Positions 24,486-35,277 of a stretch of 64,000 nt of DNA are shown one piece after another. The position numbers and the translations under genes were made by a program. The notes below the pieces were generated by a model. The model did not search any database, was not told the origin of the DNA, and saw only the letters and a list, made by a program, of their open reading frames with translations. Within the stretch, counting starts at the first letter, position 1, and the number at the start of each line of letters is the position of its first letter. The stretch comes from Fennellomyces sp. T-0311 (Eukaryota > Mucoromycota > Mucoromycetes > Mucorales > Lichtheimiaceae): assembly GCA_025266875.1 (NCBI GenBank), contig JALLLT010000012.1, forward strand, positions 620,001 through 684,000. Direction: 5' to 3'.

Positions 24486-25942
24486 ATGATCGTAACCCGT
24501 AATCAGAGCCGGAAGATGCATCAAGCAACATCTGTTGCCGAATCTGGTAGTGTCTCCAAGTCCGGTTTGGTCTCTTCCAACTGTACCGCTGCCCTCAAGC
24601 CCACTGCTGCATTGAAGTCTATAACTAACAAGTCTACTGCGGCATTGAAGTCTACTACTAATCTTAAGACTACAGCTGCAATGAAATCCACACTTAACAC
24701 CAATTCTTCTGCTACGTTGAAGTCTGTTTCTGCATTGAAGTCCGCACCTAAAAAGTCTACTGCTGCATTGAAGTCCACACCTAACAAGTCTTCTGCTGCG
24801 TCGAGTTCTACTGTCTTCAAATCTACCGCTGGCCTCATGCCTACTGCAGCTGTTGATAACCAAGATGATTTTGTTGCTAGCGAGCGGTCGATTTCTTTGA
24901 AATCCATATACGTATTGCTGACTAATGCGTTCATGGCAATACAACGCATTGAAGACTCTCAAGAAACTACGGAGCGCGATCTTGATGAGTGGACTGGCAT
25001 TTTAGCTGATCTTGTGAAGCGTGTGGATGACATGGCCAGAGCAATGGAGAACGCAAAGGCAGCTAATGACCAGGGGGATCGTGAGGGGCAAGAAGAATTT
25101 CAAAACGAGGTTATTATTCTTATTAATGATCTCGACACTAGTAATGTTAACCTTAATGTTTATTGGAGCCTGCACAGAGGACAAGACTAAGACCGACACG
25201 TGTCGTAAATAACAAGAAAAAGGCCATTAAGCTCACTACGAAGTACATGAAGAGCTATCTCTCTTGTTGTTTCTTTGATAATGATGATGATCTCGCTGAA
25301 TCCGCCCTCGCTAACGTTCAGCAAGAAGCAACTTTACTCATTTTCAATGCTCTCCACAATTGCTCCGTCTCGTTGGAAACAACCTGGAAGAAGTTACCTG
25401 AAGATTTCAGAAAACTGTGCGCGACCGAACTGGAGCAAAACTGTGTACAATTCGGCGTTCGTCTTGATGAATGTCGTGATCAGTGGGCTGCCAATTGGAT
25501 ATTCCAAACCAAATGGGGAAATATGCACAGGTATCGCAAGCGAAAGCGGGTAAATTCTTTGATACAGGTATCTTGCTTGCTACTAATTTGTTTTCAATAC
25601 AGACTGGGTACTATACAGGAACCATGTTAGTATTTCTTCGTGTGAAGTATGAATTCGTATTTGATCGTTTTTCTTTTGATAGTGGAGTGAGACGTAATTC
25701 GACTCCCAGTGAGAATATTGAGGTGCCAAGGTAAGTGGGAAACTTGTGACAAACATGGCCACGCTTACTTATTATCATTTAGTAAACACGCTGATAATCA
25801 GGACGACCGTGATTATCAATACGAACAGGACGACGACTATAACTACCAATATGAAGAGGACTACTATCAAGATAGCCACAATAGTGAGCTACTGGAAGAT
25901 GAGGAACCCGCCTTGAAGCGCCATCGAATGCAAAAAAATTAG
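24486..25942 (+). CDS. Transposon-encoded accessory protein (possible TNPA analogue)
   Basis: The first part (about 220 codons) is Ala/Ser/Lys/Thr-rich with repeated TAALKST-like units, histone-H1-like in composition. An acidic helical stretch with DLVKRVDDMARAMENAKAA follows. A frame change near 25110-25177 needs an intron with a weak GTTATT donor, the least certain join. Downstream exons (to 25549, 25603-25730, 25789-25942) connect cleanly through introns 25550-25602 and 25731-25788. They encode a Trp/Cys-containing domain (ANWIFQTKWGNMHRYRKRKR) and an acidic D/Y/Q-rich tail ending LKRHRMQKN. I do not recognise the family. Position and divergence from the transposase suggest a role like CACTA accessory DNA-binding proteins; that is inference. 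Confidence 0.55.
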
Positions 25943-26581
25943 CCTCAAGGTCGGTATAAAATGGTTTCGGATTGTTAAAACGCTTATTTCTTTATAAATC
26001 CCTCTCTTTCTCTTGATCGCCCATGTTTATTATGATTATTTACCACTTTCTGCTCAATAAAGCATCTTCAAATTCGAAAAGCTATGCCTACAATTTATAT
26101 AAATGTGAACATATCGAAGAAGCAGCACTGTAATCGACCATTTACGGCATCCGTTAAATATCCGTAAAATAACGGAGCCTATCCGTAAATTTGATCCGTT
26201 AATTGATCCCGTAAACCGACGCTTTACGGGACCGATTAACGGATTGATTTTACGTTTTTCTTTACGGATGAGCCTTAATTTCACGGTTGATTTTTTCCGC
26301 TGTGTATAGCCGATCGAAATCTTCTTCTTATCAAGCAAGCACTCGCTGGCATGTTTTACTTGAGGTGGATCAAGCGGTGCAAAAACCAAGGCAATCAAAA
26401 GTATCCTTAATCTCTGTATCGGATCCTCTTCGCTTCAAGGCGTCGTGCACTTATCCAACCATCTTATTGTCGTAGTCAATATACCTTTTTATTTCAGTCT
26501 CTTCGTACATAGATAACCGAACAATTCTCATCAGCATATAGTATTCTACAGACGCTCTCACTGAAAATCACGCCATAAGTA

Positions 26582-26753
26582 CAGTAGCCGCTTTATATAA
26601 CGATATTTTATATAACGATAATTCGATATAACGATACAATTCTCGATGCACCAAAACGATAATCACTGCCAAATCCCATTTTATATAACGATATTTTGAT
26701 ATAACGATAAAGTTTGGGCTGCACCATCATATCGTTATATAAAGCGGCCACTG
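26582..26753. mobile_element. 172-bp Tc1/mariner-type (pogo-like) MITE
   Basis: Terminal inverted repeats are CAGTRGCCGCTTTATATAAC (about 26 bp in all), flanked by TA on both sides (26580-26581 and 26754-26755), the Tc1/mariner target duplication. ATATAACGATA recurs inside. Such termini are common in pogo/Tigger-like non-autonomous elements. It lies between the OYE relic and the regulator gene. Confidence 0.85.
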
Positions 26754-26985
26754 TACATCTTTACGCACTGATTCATTCATGTCTTATATTTTGCCAAGTA
26801 ATGGATGCCAAGTTTAAGGTTTTGTTGTCACTTGGCATTGTTGGCGGTCATAGGAACAAATATGGACCTTTACTGTGTTACGTAAAAGGGAAAAAATTAC
26901 CCGGTTTGACCAAATGTGTACAAAAGCCTTGCCGACTCGGGACCATTTCAACTATCTTTCTCTCTTCTCCTTTATTTCTTTTTTT

Positions 26986-29091
26986 ATGATGACTGTTGTT
27001 TCCATACCCAAGAAAGATCCTTGTATAGGTATACACGGCAAAGATACAAATCAAAAGCCGGTTTTCTTAAACGTCAATGTTTGATTAGTATGTAAATTTT
27101 CGCGGAAAAAATGCATATGGGAGGATGATAAAGCCAGTGAATGTGATCGCTGCCGCAGAATAGGGCTTGAATGCCTCTTGTCTGACGATTCGTACGAAAG
27201 CATGGAGCTTTATACGACAGAAGATGGCGATAACGAGTTACAAGCGTGGCAGGCAACAGTCGACCAGCTAGACTCCGATATGAAGCAACACCAGCAGATT
27301 GTGGCGCAGACGTGGTGGCAATCTTCCCTGGAGTGGACCCTGACTCTTACCCATGGTGTCTTACAACTTGAAACGCCTATCCGAAGCATGGAGGAACTTT
27401 ACATGTTCACACAAGCATCCATACGATATCTGTCACCATTCTCTGGATTATTTATGAAACAAGCTGTACGGTTCCAAAGCACATCGCTTAGTTTTACGTT
27501 CGGCATATCCTCGGTGGTCCAACGCAAAGAGCTAATGAATCCACGGAAAAGACGACTTTCCATGCTTGATTACAACTACAATAATAGCGACGTATCGCTT
27601 CTTGATCACCGTGCTATTGTCGATCGTCTTGTGATGCTCTATTTAGACCATTATAATCCGTATCTCGGTTTGGTACATCGCGCAACTTTTCTTGAACACT
27701 ATCACAACATGAGCAATCCAATGGATAGTGCCCTCGTACTCGCCGTGTGCATTGATACGCTTCACAGGGTTCGTCATCGGATCAGCTACACACCCTACGA
27801 AATCAGTATGATCTCTGAAATGCTCTATTCGCGATGCAGAGATATGCTTTTCGACATGTACGAGGATGCCGCAAAAAAAGTCGAAATTGTAGTCATTACA
27901 AGCTTAATAACCAAGTATACTGCAGAAATTCTACTGAATCAACTGGAGTGCAATCGTTTAGTTACGGTGGCATTGCTGATTTGCACAGAATTGGCAGGTT
28001 GTCGTACAGAGCTGACACCAGTGCAATGGGTTCTTCTCCAACGCAATTATGTTAATCTGCAATTATTCAATCGTCAGCATAAGATGCTTTACGAAGATAA
28101 GGTGGACTATTCGCTACTAGCAGAGATGGGCGATATAGAAGTACTGGATGACGAACCGGAAGTCACACGAACCACCATGCATCTGGTCAATGAAGTTTTT
28201 CATTTTATCGGATCTCCATATATTACGTCTCTTTTGGTACGTACCATTTTTTAATTGGTCGTAGTGCTGTAGATTAATACTAATTTACTGTCTTTGGTTG
28301 GGGGGGGGGTCTTAGAATACAGTGAACAAAACCTTTTATGGCGAATCCTGTGAAATATTAATCGAGGATATTGTGCGATATGAGCCCATGGTCAAGACTT
28401 GGTGGGACAGCTTACCACCACACTTTCGAATATGCGACGACCCTTTTACCCCAAATGGATACAAACTTGTAGCAGGAAAGGTGCCTGCAACGTACCTGGC
28501 TCCATTTATTGCACTACATCTCATGACCGGATTAATCACTTCCTCAATTTTGCAACCGCACGTAATGGCCACATCCGAAAACGCTGCTACGGCAGAAGCA
28601 ATACAAGTTATTAGGAGAAGGCTGGTATCGCTTGCGCTAAACTCTTGCAGGGTTGCTGTATATGCATTGAACGAAAATTGGATCCCAGGCGTAAGTAAAT
28701 TGCCGTCCTGTAAGTAACTGAGATAGCAAGAGTGCATAATGCTGGTTTTTTTTTTACTGACGGTTATCCATTGCGTCTAGTTGGTCTAAATGTCATTATC
28801 TTTGGTACATACTTTATGGAAAAGCTTTCTGGCTGTGACGATATCGAATTTCCACTGGAACTTTTAAACATGATGAAAAGACGACTTGAAAGCAAGTCCA
28901 AGACACTAATCCCACTGTGTCATCAAGTTCCATTATCTTCCTCACTTTTAAGATCTTACAGAGAAAATACTCAGAGAACCCATCTCGAAATCTACGAATC
29001 ATATCCATTACCCGGCTTTGCATTACTTTCGGATATACTCTTCTCTTCCATCAATGGGCTCGCGGAACAACATCTGAAGGTTTTATCCTAA
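26986..29091 (+). CDS. Zn2Cys6 fungal transcription factor
   Basis: Four exons (26986-27028, 27089-28236, 28316-28709, 28781-29091) give 631 residues with all phases consistent. The first intron splits the zinc cluster after Cys13. Joining restores a perfect CX2CX6CX9CX2CX6C binuclear cluster (Cys13, 16, 23, 33, 36, 43), which neither exon shows alone. The middle fits the fungal-specific transcription factor regulatory region: AIVDRLVMLYLDHYNPYLG, then VHRATFLEHYH, a pattern common in these proteins. The third intron's donor is taken at 28710 because the stronger-looking GTAAGT at 28691 breaks the frame. It should bind DNA in the nucleus and control genes, plausibly the neighbouring ene-reductase module (inference from duplicated synteny). 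It is the intact partner of the pseudogene at 16490-17500. Confidence 0.9.
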
Positions 29092-31030
29092 GCTTATTTT
29101 ACAATATTGTCAGCATTTGCAACTGATTTATATGTATATAACTAAACACAACATTTTTTCCCATCATGCAAGGTTTATATAAATATTTTATGGTCCTCAC
29201 GCTTCTTGAAGCACCAGATTATGTATATATTAAGGAGGCGGACTACGCCCAAGATGTACACTGGGTGTGTTTAAAAGTTGATAAAGACCTCGCTGATGGC
29301 TTTCTATCCTGCTGTCACACCATAGTGTCTATGAATTAATGTATTTATACGGAAACGCTTCACAAAGCAATAGTCGACCGACCAATGTCGACTGTTTGTA
29401 ATTGAAAATTAACGGACTAGTTGTTATGGAGCATGATAAGCCCCAAGCAACGGATATTGACAGAAGAAGTATGACTCAAGGTAGTTATTTGATTATCATG
29501 TACATTGAGCGATGAAGCGGCGTAAATGAGAACATGCGGGAAGAAGAGGAGCAACAGCTTCTGGATCACTGTTTTTAAAGCTTTAGTTTTCGTTAACGGT
29601 ACCTTTTTTTCTTTTAATAATGTGGATGTTGAAATCTACGCACTCGCTGCATACTGCATCCATCTGTGTCACACTTTGCTGGTGCCGAGTATGAACAAGG
29701 GTGAACTATTTGGGGTCGTCTGATTACTACATAAAAATCAATCAAAGCAAGAACTCTTGAGCTTGATCATAGGTAAATAAGTAGGATACTCGGTCAAAGT
29801 ATGAAATGAATGTGCACATACTAGATAATGGCACGACTACATCACACCATCATTGCTGTTATTAAGCCGCACTTGACAAGGTTTACCGTCAACATCAATC
29901 TCATGAAATATTGGTGATGATTTTTTGCAAACATGAGATTCTTTATCCCGAATAAACAATACGCATGCTAGTCTAAAAATACACTTTGAGATGGATTGGT
30001 CATCAGATGCATCGTTACTTTTGCCATCGATTTACCAAAGTTGATCCGATACCGACGTGGACGGTTAAAGAAGCTCCACGTATTACTTGGTAGTCCGATC
30101 CCTCCGTTCCTGAAGTTTATTCAGCAAATAGCCATGCACAAGACGAGGCATTCGATTGCCTCTGAGAATCCATGCGCGTACGGTTTCAAGTTCGTTTCCA
30201 TGGGTAGGCAAACAAACGAAAACGTTGGCCATGTTTTGGGAAGGACACTTGAAACATACACAGCCGATCATGGAAAAAAACCCATGCTATTACAATGGTA
30301 CAGGACGCGTATGTTCGGAGGGTTTTGAATTATACGTAATTATATTTCCCTATCATTCATATGGTAAGCGGAAACGAACGATGGGTGAGTAGCGGATGCT
30401 TGTCAGGTGTCAGTAAATGACACAAGCGCGTTTTGGAGCTAGACTAATAATGGATTAGCGCACTTTTTTTTTCTATCCCTTGTTCCGTTCTCTTGCTACG
30501 CTATTCCTAGCACAAGCATGTAGATATTTTGAGCTTCCGATGGCCATACGTTCATTGGTACGTAGCAAGATCATGGGTCCGTTAAATTGGCAATTAATGC
30601 GTTAAGCTTTTTGGGGTTTTCATTTTTCGATACATGGAGAGATACCGCAACTTACCCTGAAATTGCTGGTATTTGATTCTAACTGAGAAAGGCTAATAAA
30701 TTATGGGGGCGGTGCGAGGAAATTGGGGGAGGGAGTATTCTTGGACCAGTTTGAAGCAAACACATATACAGACGGCGGTTAAAGCGCGTTCCACGGAGCC
30801 GAACGTTTACGTAAGCTACTCCTTGTTGTCACGGTTCTGTAAAAGAAAAGGGATGGGCTTGGATCACAAGTACACCTTTCGGAATGGTGTCATCCGGGCT
30901 TGACTTGTCATGCGGGGTTATTTGTTTTTTATTGCCATGTGTGTATACGTGTGTGTCTCTGCGCAACCAGAGATCCCAGGCACCACACCTACCAACAAGT
31001 TTTGCGGCTGTTCAAAGTCGTACCGAATAA
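29092..31030. other. Gene-poor stretch
   Basis: ORFs of up to 110 codons (29996-30328 and its minus-strand overlap) show no known motif. No tRNA or repeat was recognised. Confidence 0.45.
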
Positions 31031-31037
31031 AGCGGGT

Positions 31038-31047
31038 TTATATAAAG
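31038..31047 (+). promoter_or_regulatory. TATA box of dehydratase gene
   Basis: TTATATAAAG about 60-70 bp before the start codon at 31109. Confidence 0.55.
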
Positions 31048-31108
31048 GGCGTTGGGTTTTTTAGACCCCTTTTTCTTTTTTCGAACAGCTCAATCCCTAT
31101 TTGTTAAA

Positions 31109-32618
<1,510 letters not shown>

Positions 32619-32790
32619 ATGAACATGTTCTCTCTCCACCCCGCCTTGACCGCAGCGAATAAAAATGCTTAATCTATGATAAGAAATACATCCGTCGATC
32701 CTCTTCTGGTTTACAAAAAAAAACAGCTAAAGTGCTGTGTGAACTTTTTACCTTTTCTTTTTTTTCTCTTCTTCCAACTCGGATGTTGCC

Positions 32791-33932
32791 ATGGTTCACC
32801 GCTCGGAGCAGCTGGATACGATGATTCGCCACGTCGATTCTCTATCGTCAACAAAGTACAAGAAGGCACCTGTTCGGTTCCGCGTCGAGCCTTCTCCACA
32901 GTATTGCAACGGCGGCGGCCATCTCGTGGCTGCGCCAGGCACATTGTTCGAAGGGACCGTGGTGGTTCAGCTAAACGAGCCTCTTGCGGCTGTGCAGCTC
33001 AGGCTCGTCTTCAAGTTATCAGGTACCGTGCACAATGCATTTTATTTTGTGTAGCATTCTAAATAGCATTTCCAGAATATCTCAATTATGACGCGATGGC
33101 ATGGGGCCAGCGCACGGTGGAAGACAGAGTGTTTACTGTTCGTACGATACTGTGGGGCAATCCAACAACACAAACCGTCCGTAGTTGGCCCATTATGGAG
33201 CCGGGAATCCATTTGTTTCCGTTCACATGCGCTATGCCAAATGTCAACTATCCTCCGTCGTCGCTGAACAATCCCTTGGTGAATTATGCGTTTCATCTCG
33301 TCGCCACGCTGGAACGACCAGGTCTTCGTCCTTTCCAAACGGAAGCATGTCCGGTACTATTCCAGCCCCGAATAATGACAGCTGTTGTGTCATCCGCGTT
33401 TCAAGAAGAGCGGCAACTCGGTCCGGTCTCAGTCACGGTGGCCCTGCCAACAATGACATTTCATATTGGAGACATAGTGCGGGTGCATATCAGATCCACA
33501 GACGTCATACACGTTTCGGTTGCTTTGGAGCAGCACTTCAAGGTGACCACCAGCACATTCCACCATAGCAAGACAATGGTGGTGAAACATGTTGAAAGAC
33601 GCATGGACCAGGGTGATATTCTTATTCCGCTGGACGAAGGCATTGCACCGGTGTTCAATTATGGTCGAAAAGTGGATATGCGATACCAGATCAAGATAAT
33701 CACAAAGTCGCGACAGGGTACGCTGCAAACCAAAAAGAAAACATTCCATGTGCCTGTTTACATTGGAACAACACCCGAAGCTTCGGAGGACCTTGTTTTA
33801 CCTTATACCGACGAAATCGTGGTGCGCGATACCACGTTGCGCACAAAGCCCAAGTTCCTGCGACACCAGGCGGAACCGTTACCATTGTTACCGGCTTACG
33901 ATGCCAATTCCCCTCCGAAATATTGCTCATGA
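32791..33932 (+). CDS. Arrestin-fold protein (alpha-arrestin-like)
   Basis: Two exons (32791-33022, 33076-33932), intron 53 bp, 362 residues. The N-terminal half has the arrestin pattern: GTLFEGTVVVQLNEPL, then VQLRLVFKLSE and the WPIMEPGIHLFPF strand-loop before the second half. The C-terminal half has VTVALPTMTFHIGDIVRVHI and the strand MRYQIKIITKSRQG. The tail has LLPAYDANSPPKY, close to the PPxY motif that recruits Nedd4/Rsp5 ubiquitin ligases; SPPKY lacks the second Pro spacing, so binding is uncertain. Likely an adaptor for membrane-protein turnover (family inference). It ends 37 bp from the convergent gene at 33969. Confidence 0.85.
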
Positions 33933-33968
33933 CTTGTACATAGAGTGTTTTGCATTGTATATCTTTAT

Positions 33969-34616
33969 TTATGAACAAATCTCCGCCGAATCAACGCTAC
34001 TACATATCCAATCAATCCCATCCATGTAAGCGCTAGAAATATCTGCTTTCAGTAACAGAAAATCAAAAAGTATATTTTATACCTACTTACCATAAGCAAA
34101 TGGAACAGATGATCAGATATAGCATAGTAGCGTTGCATACAGCGGAAAATTGTTCTTCAATAAGTATCATACTCTTCATAGCTTCTTTAAAGTCACCTAC
34201 CAAGTATATAAAGGTGGTTGATGCTTCTACCCAAGGGCCACACCTACCACAATCGCCAAAGATGTTGCCACCTGTACCGTGGCAAGGCACAGCACTTTTT
34301 AGGGTGGCACGTTGCCCTACCACCAGGACAGCAACGGCGAAGGAAAGACACTTGATAAAAGGAAACTGAAAAGTACAGCTGTCGTCAGCAATGCAACATC
34401 GTGTATTATTACCTAACCGCGACTTACTATGTGACCCAAGAAATCTTGAAAATTGTTGTGGACGTTTTCGTCACTAGAAATGTTACATAAAAGATTGATA
34501 TACTCTAGGATTGACATAAAATACATACAGCTCATTGTTACGAAAAAGTCCAAGGAACAAAGGTGCGTTGACCAAGCTGCATGTTTATACCTGACTATAG
34601 GTAAAATTAATCCCAT
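33969..34616 (-). CDS. Hypothetical small membrane protein, three exons
   Basis: Exons 34428-34616, 34091-34365 and 33969-34032 join in frame through introns of 62 and 58 bp with GTAAGT donors and CTGAC/ACTGA branch-like sites, giving 175 residues. The stop codon runs straight into ATAAATAAAG, a plausible polyadenylation signal. Hydrophobic segments: FVTMSCMYFMSILEYINLLC, CLSFAVAVLVVG and a third near LLYLIICSICL (read MLYLIICSICL). A Cys-rich loop CHGTGGNIFGDCGRCG lies between. I do not recognise the family. An in-frame stop just before ATG 34616 supports that start. Splicing consistency is the main evidence; no homology is claimed. Confidence 0.5.
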
Positions 34617-35277
34617 GATTCATTGTTAAAACTCGTTCATCGATAAAAGATGTTCAAGCGAAACGGAAGCACCCGATGATATATCACAACAAAAACGGAC
34701 ACCATGCCATAAATAAATGCTGACGTGCCTACGTACATTCATTCAGAACACAGCTCCACCCATCGCATTGCGTCAACAGCTGCATGATAAGCAAGTTATT
34801 GATAATTGGAAGTAGGATACTGACGACATGGCATGGCATTTAAGTCTTCTCAGCTGTTTAAGCACGTGTTGATTTAGCGGATATTTGTTCGTTATAAAGA
34901 TACTGTGTGTATTGCTCGCCTTATCACGTATGATAACATGCGCCTCATAATACTGTATCTGCCAGTCCCACCTTAACTACTACCGCTTCTTCTATTACCT
35001 ACATAATAAATTACTGAATTGGGGTTCTCAGTAGCAAAATATTTATCAACAGGAATTTTAGCTGAAAAGCACTCTACTCACAGAGTATAAGAAGATAAAT
35101 CATGACTAGCGGGGAGACGTGCTGTACTGATTTAGATACAGATGTCAAATACCAACAAGACAGGGTCTCCTCCCTTTGCAAGATACCTCCTGTGTATAGA
35201 TATATGTTGTTGTGCACGGCTTTTTATATATTTACGGAGCGGGTGAATTGGGGGATGTGTTTATATGTTTATGATTT
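34617..35277. other. Intergenic, nothing recognised
   Basis: AT-rich sequence between the small membrane-protein gene and the ISWI 3' end. No ORF with recognisable content. Confidence 0.5.

Larger units (their letters stand above)
20690..26304. mobile_element. CACTA/EnSpm DNA transposon, 5.6 kb, apparently complete
   Basis: The ends are CACAGCGGAAAAAA and its complement, with further inverted similarity for about 35 bp. A 3-bp duplication TAT flanks the element (20687-20689 and 26305-26307), as expected for the CACTA superfamily. Sub-terminal regions at 20740-20880 and 26130-26290 are packed with CCGTAAA/TTTACGG motifs in both orientations, typical of accessory-protein binding sites. It carries two divergent genes: a Transposase_21-type transposase on the minus strand and a lysine/serine/alanine-rich protein on the plus strand. 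No obvious disabling lesion was found in hand-built models, so the element could be functional. It sits inside an OYE pseudogene. Confidence 0.9.
19735..26450 (+). pseudogene. OYE pseudogene, disrupted by a CACTA transposon
   Basis: From about 19735 broken frames follow the intact OYE in order. LEHRIV, AKGGLLIT, a GWSKTGK-like block and a degraded EIH segment lead to a decayed intron near 20370-20430, then IIEKLRECRLGMTYI and GIFIT. The frame is interrupted at 20690 by a CACTA element ending at 26304. Homology resumes at 26305 with sequence matching the intact gene's FIANPDLVYRL region and fades by about 26450. Several stops lie before the insertion point, so the gene may have been dead before, or decayed after, the transposon arrived. 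Its upstream sequence still resembles the intact gene's leader. Confidence 0.8.

Noticed and set aside
28691..28780. GTAAGT at 28691 as donor of the third intron in the Zn2Cys6 gene
   Set aside because: It leaves a phase-0 exon that reads into a stop after the acceptor. The donor at 28710 keeps the frame.
29996..30328. 110-codon plus-strand ORF
   Set aside because: No motif, an overlapping minus-strand ORF of similar quality, and no adjoining exons.
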